Below are positions 1 through 7,143 of a stretch of DNA of 23,493 bases, piece after piece. This DNA is from Candidatus Omnitrophota bacterium (lineage in GTDB: Bacteria > Omnitrophota > 4484-213): positions 1 to 23,493 of the forward strand of contig QNCL01000009.1 in the NCBI GenBank assembly GCA_003645805.1. The letters are read 5' to 3'. The notes beneath the pieces were generated by a model that did not search any database, was not told the DNA's origin, and saw only the letters and a list, made by a program, of their open reading frames with translations. Position 1 is the first letter of the stretch; each line of letters opens with the position of its first letter. The position numbers were made by a program, and so were the translations under genes.

Positions 1-900
1 CTTCTCTTTCCTTCTTATAATATCTAAATACCAACTGGAAGGAGTGGGGAGATCTATTCCTTTAAGCGGAATGGCATTGGAGATGGATAACTTTACCTTG
101 CTCCAGTCCTCACCACTTTTCTGTTTAATCTTGGCAAACATCATTAAATTAACCTCTTCCAAACTCAAAGGCACATCTACTTTATAGAAAGCCTGCCAAC
201 CGCTGTTATAAACTATATACGAAGCCTCTACTTTTATCATTTGCTCCTTCTCGGAAAAGAAAACTATCTCTATCACCTTTCTGGTCTTCTGGCTCGGTTC
301 TTCTAATGTAGTTAGTTCCTTCTTTAACACCTCCATCTCCTCTTCTAAATCTCCTATCTCTTTCCTTAACCTTGCTTTCTCTTGATTGATTGCCTTCATA
401 TTTTCTTCTAAAAATTTAAGCATTCCCTCCAGATCCTCTATTTTAGGAAAAGTCGTGGTTAAATCCTTTGGTATTTGAACTTGAGAGAATTCCACTACTG
501 AGTTTAAAAACCTCTCCTGGGCATCCAAGACTCTCAATTGATCGAGCATAGACTTCTTATCTTCCTCCAGATTCTTTATCCTCTCCCGGAGATTTCTTAT
601 CTCCTCCTGCACAGGTTTTCTTAGATATATCTCCTTAAACTGAACGCTATACAAACTCCCTTCTCCATAAACCTTGGCTGATACCGAATCTTTATCCAAA
701 TTAAAAGGCTCAATCTCTAAAAAGAGATCGTTCAATCCCTTCTTCACCTTACAAGAACCTTCCCTTTTCACTAAGGCTTGATTAGAAAATAAAACAACCT
801 CCTTGATACGGGAGGGAACTATCTCCTCAGAAAAACAGGTTTTCTCTAAGGAAAGCATCATAAATATGATGGAAATAGAAATAATTAGCCTCTTAGGCAT
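1..900 (-). CDS. DUF4140/DUF4139 (MuiA-like) exported protein, N-terminal part
   Basis: Open from an ATG at 900 to the window edge, giving exactly 300 residues with no stop, so the C-terminus lies outside. Residues 1-24 look like a signal peptide (KR, then a hydrophobic run, then CFSEE). Residues 28-95 fit the N-terminal DUF4140 domain. Residues 96-207 are rich in E, K and L with heptad-like spacing and should form a coiled coil broken near 140-155. From about 210 the DUF4139 domain begins, with its hallmarks YNSGWQAFYKVDV (231-243) and GEDWSKVKLSIS (263-274). The family is often named mucoidy inhibitor MuiA-like; its biochemical role is unknown and an envelope location is inferred. The start overlaps the end of the GNAT gene by 8 bases, so the two are probably cotranscribed. 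Confidence 0.82.
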   Translation of the reverse strand, partial: MPKRLIISISIIFMMLSLEKTCFSEEIVPSRIKEVVLFSNQALVKREGSCKVKKGLNDLFLEIEPFNLDKDSVSAKVYGEGSLYSVQFKEIYLRKPVQEEIRNLRERIKNLEEDKKSMLDQLRVLDAQERFLNSVVEFSQVQIPKDLTTTFPKIEDLEGMLKFLEENMKAINQEKARLRKEIGDLEEEMEVLKKELTTLEEPSQKTRKVIEIVFFSEKEQMIKVEASYIVYNSGWQAFYKVDVPLSLEEVNLMMFAKIKQKSGEDWSKVKLSISNAIPLKGIDLPTPSSWYLDIIRRKEK

Positions 901-1396
901 TTTCCCTCCTCGGAGAAATTGACAGGTTCAAAACAAACTTTATAATCTCCACCCCTTTCTCCTTGCTAAGGGGAAAATACAACCGCTCTCTTTCTACAAA
1001 CCCTCTCTTCTGCACCAGATTATTTGCGGAAGCCATCTTATCTGTGGAGCGAAAGGATAGGCTATGGTATCCTTTCTTCTTACAAAACTCTATTGCTTTA
1101 TCTAATAGAGCCAGTCCATAACCCTTGCCTCGATAATCGGGATGAACAAAAATGCGTCGCAATAGAGCCTTGTTCTGCTTTCTATCATCCTCTTTAATCC
1201 CCACTGTGCCTACAACTCTGCCTTTCTCTATAGCGACGAAGAACCCTTCTCTTTCTCCTGCATAATGGGCATTTATGTCTTTAAGATCGCTCTCTGGATA
1301 TGCCTCCCTGACATCTGGAAACTCTTTCTTGAGAATGGAACTGATAAGGTCCTCTACCTCTTTACTATCCTCAACTCTGAATTGACGGATGTGCAT
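893..1396 (-). CDS. GNAT family N-acetyltransferase
   Basis: 167 residues, the usual size of a single-domain GNAT enzyme, which transfers an acetyl group from acetyl-CoA to an amine. The acetyl-CoA binding segment is clear: RRIFVHPDYRGKGYGLALL at 80-98 contains the R-G-x-G-x-G/A loop, preceded by the VGTVGI strand (62-67) and followed by ANNLVQKRGFVE (124-135), typical of the last motif. The substrate cannot be read from sequence. There is no clear Shine-Dalgarno before the ATG at 1396, but the N-terminus MHIRQFRVED is normal for the family. Its last 8 bases overlap the start of the MuiA-like gene, and the small basic protein gene ends 29 bases upstream. Confidence 0.88.
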   Translation of the reverse strand: MHIRQFRVEDSKEVEDLISSILKKEFPDVREAYPESDLKDINAHYAGEREGFFVAIEKGRVVGTVGIKEDDRKQNKALLRRIFVHPDYRGKGYGLALLDKAIEFCKKKGYHSLSFRSTDKMASANNLVQKRGFVERERLYFPLSKEKGVEIIKFVLNLSISPRRENA

Positions 1397-1425
1397 TCTA
1401 AAAAAGCAATGACTGACAGATCTCT

Positions 1426-1650
1426 CTAAGTTTTCTTCTGAGAGGAATTATCCTCCGCTCCCTGTTCAGATTTTGCTCCCTTTTCCTTCTTTACCTTAAC
1501 CTTCAAACTCTTGATCTTGGGAAGAGCAAAAAAAGAATCACCCTCTTTCCACTTCCCCTGTTCCTTTAGAATTTTAATCCTTTCTATCCGCTTCAGGACA
1601 TTGCGGTGTCTGCTTAAAGTGCTTGTTTTTAGACTTCGATGTTGAGACAT
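1426..1650 (-). CDS. small basic protein, Chlamydiae/Verrucomicrobia-type
   Basis: 74 residues, strongly basic. The N-terminal MSQHRSLK, the RHRNVLKRIERI block (14-25) and the GKWKEGDSFFALPKIK block (32-47) match my memory of the short basic protein family conserved in Chlamydiae, Verrucomicrobia and related PVC lineages (TIGR04137). Its role is unproven, though the composition suggests RNA or ribosome binding. The tail from about 48 is low-complexity K/E/S/Q and probably disordered. The ATG at 1650 directly follows the TAG of the TPR gene; the last sense codons of that gene supply a GGAGGAG ribosome site, so translation is likely coupled. This is the best taxonomic marker in the window. Confidence 0.8.
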   Translation of the reverse strand: MSQHRSLKTSTLSRHRNVLKRIERIKILKEQGKWKEGDSFFALPKIKSLKVKVKKEKGAKSEQGAEDNSSQKKT

Positions 1651-2340
1651 CTACTCCTCCCTTTCTCTCAGTCTCTTTCGTATCTCCTCCAACCCCTTCT
1701 TTGCCTTTTCCCGATACACCTCAGCAGTATCCCTCATCCTTAAAACCCTCAGATACTCCCTCTTTGCCCATCTAAGTTTTCCTTCTGCCATATAAGCCTC
1801 GGCTAAATTAAGATGTGCAAGCGCAAACTTTGCATCTAAAGAAATCGCCTTCTTAAAGTACTTGATGGCTAATTCCTTCTTGCCCTTATGCAAATACACA
1901 TCAGCCAAGTTATTATACACATAAGCAAGGTTAGGGTCAAGGGAAAGGGCTATCCTATACTCTCTTATTGCCTGGGCATAATCCCCTATCTGATAATAGG
2001 CATTCCCTAAATTGCTATGGCAGTAAGGCAAACTGTTATCTATCTCTATTGCCTTCTTAAAATACTCTATCGCCTTCCCTATCATCCCTCTTTTATAGTA
2101 AACATTGCCCAGATTACTATATGCCATCACCAAGGTTGGGTCTATCTCTATTGCTTTCTTATACTCTGCAATCGCTCCTTCAAAGTCTCCTTGCTCTTCA
2201 TAAGTATTTCCTAAGTTATTATGCTTAACTGCCTCTTGCCAGACCTTTGTCTCTTCCTGCTCAATCTCTTTACTCTCGGCGAAGCCAAGATTGCAGGTAA
2301 TAAGAAGAAAGAGAAGAAAGATAACCAAGTGCTTACTCAT
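1651..2340 (-). CDS. exported tetratricopeptide-repeat protein
   Basis: 229 residues. Residues 1-22 are a signal peptide (MSKH, hydrophobic core, then GFA before ESKE). Cys16 in LLITC is only a weak lipobox, so cleavage by signal peptidase I after GFA is more likely, though a lipoprotein cannot be excluded. About five canonical 34-residue TPR units follow between residues 36 and 205, with recurring N-L-G-N-x-Y, G-x-x-x-x-A-I-x-x-Y/F and A-I-x-L/I-D-P signatures. The last unit is degenerate and leads into a charged helix ending REREE. TPRs are protein-binding scaffolds; the partner is unknown. It sits 6 bases after the DUF1189-like gene and abuts the small basic protein gene. Confidence 0.88.
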   Translation of the reverse strand: MSKHLVIFLLFLLITCNLGFAESKEIEQEETKVWQEAVKHNNLGNTYEEQGDFEGAIAEYKKAIEIDPTLVMAYSNLGNVYYKRGMIGKAIEYFKKAIEIDNSLPYCHSNLGNAYYQIGDYAQAIREYRIALSLDPNLAYVYNNLADVYLHKGKKELAIKYFKKAISLDAKFALAHLNLAEAYMAEGKLRWAKREYLRVLRMRDTAEVYREKAKKGLEEIRKRLREREE

Positions 2341-2346
2341 CTTCTT

Positions 2347-3219
2347 TTACTCCTCTACTCTGCAGGCTGATACTCCAAGAATCAAGAGCATGGAGTAAAC
2401 AAGAATGTAGATAAGAGGAAAAAAAGGAACTCTAATGTTTGCCAGAATAAACAGAACTGCTAACAGAGTAATGGGGGTGAGGGTGTAGATGCCAATATTG
2501 AGTAAATTTTCATAGGATAATCTTATTCTGTAAAACGCTCTCGCACTCAGAGAAACAAGACTGAATAGCATAACCTGAAGAAGTTTGCTAATGAGATAGT
2601 AGAGAAAAACAAAAATGAGGAAGGGGAAAAATAGAATCTTATAAGCGATTTTGGACCATCTCTCTATTAAATCATAACTGAGAACAAAGGATTTAGGAGG
2701 GGAGATGAATCTAATAATCTCCCCTTTTTCTTCATCTCCGGGCTGAATAATCAAAGAGTCGCCTATTTCTTTAATGTCCATTTTCTCTATCTCTACTCTT
2801 CCGGGACCTTTATACGCTTTGGTGATAATCTTATCCTGGGTAAGTAAGATTCCATTCTTATATCCATCTAAAGAGGTGATCTTCCCGGTAGTATCTACAA
2901 TAAATGCAAACTCCCCTTTGCTCGCTTCCTTGATAAAAGGCTGGGGGAAGTCGGCAGCAAGTTTCCCTTTCTCTATCCTCATCTCTCCTGGCAAATATTC
3001 CTTTATCTTTCCGGGTAAGTTCTCCTTTACCCACTGATTTGCTCCCTCCAAACCCTTTTTTATATTAAGGCTGATAAAGAGACTCACGATTATACTTATC
3101 AGCAGAACAAACAAAGAAAGATACTTGAAACTCCGCCCAAAAGGTTGATAGGCTATCTGCTTACAGAAGCGCGGAGTAAAACTACGCACCAAACTCTTCC
3201 AAAACCCTATCCTCTCCAT
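2347..3219 (-). CDS. DUF1189-like integral membrane protein
   Basis: 290 residues. One transmembrane helix lies near residues 34-52, then a soluble domain of about 130 residues, then a cluster of hydrophobic helices at about 190-226, 240-260 and 266-284. The layout and landmarks (FWKSLVRSFTPRF at the start, LPGEMRIEKGKL at 76-87, FIVDTTGKI at 106-114, LLTQDKI at 125-131) resemble the DUF1189 family of uncharacterised membrane proteins; this is recalled, not searched. The function is unknown. The start is well supported by AAGGAGGAG just before the ATG. About 98 noncoding bases separate it from the Memo-AMMECR1 gene upstream; in them I see only a weak 5-bp hairpin at 3285-3299. Confidence 0.65.
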   Translation of the reverse strand: MERIGFWKSLVRSFTPRFCKQIAYQPFGRSFKYLSLFVLLISIIVSLFISLNIKKGLEGANQWVKENLPGKIKEYLPGEMRIEKGKLAADFPQPFIKEASKGEFAFIVDTTGKITSLDGYKNGILLTQDKIITKAYKGPGRVEIEKMDIKEIGDSLIIQPGDEEKGEIIRFISPPKSFVLSYDLIERWSKIAYKILFFPFLIFVFLYYLISKLLQVMLFSLVSLSARAFYRIRLSYENLLNIGIYTLTPITLLAVLFILANIRVPFFPLIYILVYSMLLILGVSACRVEE

Positions 3220-3317
3220 CTCTCCTCCTTAAAAGACCAATTTGCTCTTCAATCTCTTCAAATCTTCCGCCCGAGGACTTTCGGAGATAATCTCTCCAGA
3301 CCTCTCTGAGATGCACA

Positions 3318-4796
3318 CTATCTATCTTTCTCTATCTCGCCCTCAGTAAATACCTCAGCAGTAAAGGTATATATCTCTGCTCCCTCTCTCCAGGCATCAG
3401 GGGAAAGTCCTGCCTTATAGCAGGTATGCATTAAGAACTCTTCTCTATCCCAGTTATACTCTGTTGCTACCTGAGGCAGTAAGAGACCAGAAGAGAAACC
3501 TTTGCGGATGAGTAGACCATCCCGTCCTACTTTGATCTCTTTTATATCCTCCACGCGTCTTAAAGGCGAGAGAACAGAGATCTCTATCTCTATCTCTTTC
3601 ATCTCTTTCTCTTGCAAGGGAGAGAAACGAGGATCATTGAACGCGGCTTCAATAGCCATATCCCGCACTGCCTCTATCAGAGGTTTAACAGGCTGGATAT
3701 AACCGATGCATCCTCGCAGATTTCCATTCTTCTTAAGGGTAACAAACACACCCCTTTTCTTCAACAATCTTGGATTGGCCTCCTTTATTTCCATCCTCTC
3801 CCTTTTGCGCAGATATACTCCTATAGAGTTTCGTGCCACTTCCAGCAACCTCTTTTTTTCGGAAAAGGATAGATCCTGTGATTCGCTTTCTTCTTCGTCT
3901 ACCTGACTGATTACTAAAGATGCATACCCTACCACACGAGAATTGTCTCCGCTCACTTCCCCAGAATGCAGATACTTCAAAAGGTTAATCTTGTTGGCTC
4001 CCAACTCCTTACTGGCAATCAAAGTAGCAACCACAGGCATCGCTCCACAGAGTTCACATTCTTCTTGTTTTACCTTCTTATACAACTCTTCAGGATTTAG
4101 TTTCTGAATCTCCTTTAGAGTAATCTCATCCAACCCTTTTGCTTTCTCTGCGGTATAGAAATGCGAAAGGTCGGTGCTGGCTATGATAAGCACATCCTTT
4201 CTTTCCCCGATGGCTTTAGCAATTGCTTTTCCTAAATCCATACAATCCTGATAGGAACACTCTCCCATCACAATAGGTACAATCTTAAAGTTCTCTAATA
4301 TTGTCTGCAAGAATGGAATCTGCACCTCCACAGAGTGCTCGCGTTGATGAGCAGGAGGGTAAAAATGAATATTGGAGTGATTGATAATCTTCTCTGCTAT
4401 TTTCTCATCTATCTCTACCTCGCCCAGAGGGGTTTGGTAATAGCCTCGGGGATAAACAGAGCTTCCCTGGAAATATACATAGTGGCTAGGTCCAATTATC
4501 ACTACTGTAGAAATTGCTCTTGCTTGGATTGCTTTAAATCCATAAGCCGCTACCCTGCCTGAAAACTGATAGCCTGCATGAGGGCTGATAAGAGCAATAA
4601 TCCTTCCCTCTATCTTTAAAGGTTTAACCATATTTAGATACCTTTTTATCTGCTCCTTCAGGCTCTGGACAGTGTTAGGATAGAATATTCCTGCTACCGC
4701 TGCCTTCCTTACTTCTTTCATCTCCTCCTCCTGACTATGCGCACTTATAAGGGTTAGGAGAAAAAAGCCTATCAAGAGGATCTTTATTCTTGCCAT
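3318..4796 (-). CDS. Memo-AMMECR1 fusion (AmmeMemoRadiSam proteins B+A), exported
   Basis: From the ATG at 4796 the protein has 492 residues. An upstream in-frame ATG at 4829 exists, but the 4796 start gives a clean signal peptide (MARIKILLIGFFLLTLISAHSQ) and has GAGGAG 11 bases before it. Residues about 28-297 are a Memo domain: SPHAGYQFSGR (71-81), IGPSHY (101-106), HQREHSVEVQIPF (150-162), STDLSHFY (207-214) and ELCGAMPVV (248-256). H73, H105 and C250 correspond to the metal-site residues of human MEMO1. Residues about 312-490 are an AMMECR1 domain with KKRGVFVTL and the hallmark LRGCIGY (360-366). These are the A and B members of the AmmeMemoRadiSam set, here fused; the reaction is unknown. 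The gene overlaps the radical SAM gene by 13 bases. Confidence 0.9.
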   Translation of the reverse strand: MARIKILLIGFFLLTLISAHSQEEEMKEVRKAAVAGIFYPNTVQSLKEQIKRYLNMVKPLKIEGRIIALISPHAGYQFSGRVAAYGFKAIQARAISTVVIIGPSHYVYFQGSSVYPRGYYQTPLGEVEIDEKIAEKIINHSNIHFYPPAHQREHSVEVQIPFLQTILENFKIVPIVMGECSYQDCMDLGKAIAKAIGERKDVLIIASTDLSHFYTAEKAKGLDEITLKEIQKLNPEELYKKVKQEECELCGAMPVVATLIASKELGANKINLLKYLHSGEVSGDNSRVVGYASLVISQVDEEESESQDLSFSEKKRLLEVARNSIGVYLRKRERMEIKEANPRLLKKRGVFVTLKKNGNLRGCIGYIQPVKPLIEAVRDMAIEAAFNDPRFSPLQEKEMKEIEIEISVLSPLRRVEDIKEIKVGRDGLLIRKGFSSGLLLPQVATEYNWDREEFLMHTCYKAGLSPDAWREGAEIYTFTAEVFTEGEIEKDR

Positions 4797-5875
4797 CTTC
4801 CGGCAATCTCCTCTCCACAAAATTTGCATCTTCCATAAATAATATTGTTCTCCAGAATAGTATATCCTACTCTTCTAATCAACACTCTCCCACATCTTGG
4901 GCAGTAGGTTATCTCGCCTTTATGCCCTGGCACATTGCCAATATATACATATTTTAAGCCCGTAGATAGAGCAATTTCTCTCGCTCTCTCTAAGGTCTTC
5001 ACTGGAGTAGGAAAGAGGTTTCTCAGTTTATAAGCAGGATAGAAACGAGAGAAATGCACAGGGGTGTTTACTCCTAAATTCTCCTTAATCCATAAACACA
5101 TCTCCCTTATCTCCTGCGGGCTATCATTTAGCCCGGGAACAATGAGATTGGTTACCTCCAACCACACCCCTTCTTCTTTGAGTATTTTTAAACTCCTAAG
5201 AACCGCCTCTAATGAACCAGAGCAGGTCTTCTGGTAATATTCCTCACGAAATCCCTTAAGGTCAACATTAGCAGCATCCAGATATTTACACAACCTTCGT
5301 AGAGGCTCAGGATTTATAAACCCTGCAGAATGAATTATATTCTTTATCCCATTCTGATGGGCTAATTTTGCTGTCTCCAGCATATATTCATAGAAAATGG
5401 TAGGCTCTGTATAGGTATAGGCAATCACTTTGCATCCGCTCTTCTTTACCTCCTCTATCAACCTTCTCGGAGGAAGGTTATAGGTTATCGTCTCCTCGGG
5501 GCGTGCCTGCGAAATCTGCCAATTCTGACAGAATTTACATCTGAGATTACATCCTGCTGTGGCAAGAGAAAAGGCTTTACTTCCTGGATAAAAGTGGAAC
5601 AAAGGTTTTTTCTCAATAGGGTCAATATGTACTGCACAAGGCTTTCCATATACTAAAGTATATAGTTTTCCCCCAATATTCTTTCGCACCCCACAAAATC
5701 CTCTCTTTCCTGAAGGAATAAGACACTGGCGGGGGCAGAGAACACATCTTACTTTTCCTTTATCTAATTTAATGTAATAATATGCCTCCTTTAACTTCTC
5801 CTCAGAAAGAAGAGAATGGGTAAAGGCAAGCAAAACAAGGGAAAGAAAGGAAAGAAGGGTTAGTGCCCTTTTCAT
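4784..5875 (-). CDS. AmmeMemoRadiSam system radical SAM protein, with apparent signal peptide
   Basis: 363 residues. The radical SAM cluster motif is C109-x3-C113-x2-C116 in ATAGCNLRCKFCQNWQ, the type seen in pyruvate formate-lyase activating-enzyme relatives. An N-terminal Cys block (C44, C47, C51, C61, then YGKPCAVHIDPIEKKPLFHF) and a C-terminal CPRC (325-328) plus CKFC (350-353) pair, likely a zinc or Fe-S site, match the family's typical architecture. Residues 1-24 (MKR, hydrophobic core, HSLLSEE) look like a Sec signal or membrane anchor, odd for a SAM- and Fe-S-dependent enzyme. The substrate is unknown. It overlaps the Cys-rich mini-gene upstream by 4 bases (ATGA) and the Memo-AMMECR1 gene downstream by 13, so all three are coupled. 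Confidence 0.9.
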   Translation of the reverse strand: MKRALTLLSFLSLVLLAFTHSLLSEEKLKEAYYYIKLDKGKVRCVLCPRQCLIPSGKRGFCGVRKNIGGKLYTLVYGKPCAVHIDPIEKKPLFHFYPGSKAFSLATAGCNLRCKFCQNWQISQARPEETITYNLPPRRLIEEVKKSGCKVIAYTYTEPTIFYEYMLETAKLAHQNGIKNIIHSAGFINPEPLRRLCKYLDAANVDLKGFREEYYQKTCSGSLEAVLRSLKILKEEGVWLEVTNLIVPGLNDSPQEIREMCLWIKENLGVNTPVHFSRFYPAYKLRNLFPTPVKTLERAREIALSTGLKYVYIGNVPGHKGEITYCPRCGRVLIRRVGYTILENNIIYGRCKFCGEEIAGRWQE

Positions 5876-6021
5876 CCTTTTGCTTTATACTCTGGACACT
5901 CTTTGGCATTTGGCCTCTCGCGCCTGAAGCAAACATTCCCATAGTTATATCTACAGGTATCACAGAGTATCTGCTCTCCTTTTAGTTTCCTCTTAAGAAA
6001 TGCTTTTATCTTTTTAAACAT
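5872..6021 (-). CDS. 49-residue Cys-rich, probably metal-binding protein
   Basis: A short ORF below usual length cut-offs. The ATG at 6021 immediately follows the aroB stop codon (TAG-ATG), with GGGAGGTG 11 bases upstream in the end of aroB. Its TGA overlaps the radical SAM start as ATGA. The protein has a basic N-terminal helix (MFKKIKAFLKRKLKGEQ), then C20-x2-C23-x7-C31-x10-C42 in a pattern ending ECPEYKAKG. Four Cys with a Pro after the last one suggest a zinc or Fe-S site; the metal is inferred. I do not recognise a named family, though small C-x2-C...C...C-P-x-Y modules occur in other proteins. Perfect tiling between two genes and coupling to both strongly support translation. A role with the radical SAM protein is inference from position. 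Confidence 0.8.
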   Translation of the reverse strand: MFKKIKAFLKRKLKGEQILCDTCRYNYGNVCFRRERPNAKECPEYKAKG

Positions 6022-7101
6022 CTAACCTAACACCTCCCGAATCAATTCTTCTGGCACATCCTCTTTTATTACCACCTCCCCTATCCTTATGGGAAGAACA
6101 AACCTCATCCTTCCTCCTTGCCTTTTTTTATCCATCTCTAATATGGAAATAATCCTCTCAGGGTGGTTATATCTTTTATCTAAGGATGTAGGTAGATGAG
6201 CCCTCTGGAGTAGTTTCTCCTGCCTCCTTAGTGCGCTTTCTTCCAACAACCCCATTCTCTGAGCAACCTTACTGATATAGAGCATCCCCAGCCCCACTGC
6301 TTCTCCATGCCTTATTCTAAAGTTGCTTATCGCCTCAAAACAATGGCCTAAACTATGCCCATAGTTTAAGATAGCCCTTATCCCTTGTCTGTCTTTCTCA
6401 TCTCTTTCTACAACCTCTGCTTTGATGCGGGCACATCTGGATACTATCTCCTCCAAACAAGAGGGGTCTAATTTTAGAATCTTCTCTATATTCTCTTCCA
6501 GATAAGAGAAAAAACTCTCATCCTTTATTACTCCATATTTAATCACCTCTGCCAGGGCATTGAAAATCTCTGTTTGCGGAAGAGTGCTAAGGAGAGAAAT
6601 GTCCGCATATACCAGTTTAGGTTGATAAAAACTTCCGATGACATTCTTGATACCCTGGAAGTCTATCCCTGTCTTTCCTCCGATTGCGCTATCTACCTGG
6701 GCTAATAAAGATGTGGGAATTTGAATATAGGCAATTCCTCGCATAAAGGTAGCGGCAGCAAAACCGGCCAGATCTCCAATTGTTCCTCCTCCTAAAGCAA
6801 TAATTGCCGAATCTCGCTCAAACTTTCTTTTTATTAGGGCAGTATATATTCTTCTTAGTTGAACATAATTTTTGTATCTTTCCCCCTCGGGAATATTGAG
6901 CACATAAGCCTCAAACCCTTCTTCTTCTAATTTCTGACAGAGAAAGGAAAGATAGAGTTTTGCTATTCTTTGATTGGTAATGATAAGGACTTTTGGATTC
7001 AGTTTAAGAGTCAGGAGGGTTTTACCTAAATCCTTCAGGATTTCGTTTCCGATAAGGATAGGATAGGTCTCTTTTCCTAAATTAACATAGACACATTGCA
7101 T
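6022..7101 (-). CDS. aroB: 3-dehydroquinate synthase
   Basis: 359 residues, normal for AroB, the second shikimate-pathway enzyme, which converts DAHP to 3-dehydroquinate using NAD+ and a divalent metal. The NAD-binding GGGTIGDLAGFAAATFMRG (104-122) and IPTSLLAQVDSAIGGKTGID (128-147) are intact, with catalytic K143. The metal ligands are E185 in NALAEVIKYG, H249 in LNYGHSLGH and H265 in RHGEAVGLGM. The start follows a 42-base gap after the ktrA-like gene. Its stop touches the ATG of the Cys-rich mini-protein, so the AmmeMemoRadiSam genes are probably on the aroB transcript. Other shikimate genes are not in the window. Confidence 0.97.
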   Translation of the reverse strand: MQCVYVNLGKETYPILIGNEILKDLGKTLLTLKLNPKVLIITNQRIAKLYLSFLCQKLEEEGFEAYVLNIPEGERYKNYVQLRRIYTALIKRKFERDSAIIALGGGTIGDLAGFAAATFMRGIAYIQIPTSLLAQVDSAIGGKTGIDFQGIKNVIGSFYQPKLVYADISLLSTLPQTEIFNALAEVIKYGVIKDESFFSYLEENIEKILKLDPSCLEEIVSRCARIKAEVVERDEKDRQGIRAILNYGHSLGHCFEAISNFRIRHGEAVGLGMLYISKVAQRMGLLEESALRRQEKLLQRAHLPTSLDKRYNHPERIISILEMDKKRQGGRMRFVLPIRIGEVVIKEDVPEELIREVLG

Positions 7102-7143
7102 TTATCCTGCACCGGGAATATTCAAAGGTTAAACGTTAGAGTT

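Noticed and set aside
3285..3299. A small hairpin GGAGA-N5-TCTCC in the Memo-AMMECR1/DUF1189-like gap as a terminator.
   Set aside because: Only five base pairs and no T-run follows on the minus strand.
3182..3316. A 44-codon GTG-started minus-strand ORF bridging the gap between the Memo-AMMECR1 and DUF1189-like genes.
   Set aside because: It overlaps the start of the DUF1189-like gene, has no ribosome site, and shows no recognisable motif; an open frame of this length is expected by chance.
4797..4829. The upstream ATG at 4829 as the start of the Memo-AMMECR1 fusion.
   Set aside because: It adds MQILWRGDCRK before an otherwise ideal signal peptide, increases the overlap with the radical SAM gene, and has a weaker ribosome site than the ATG at 4796.
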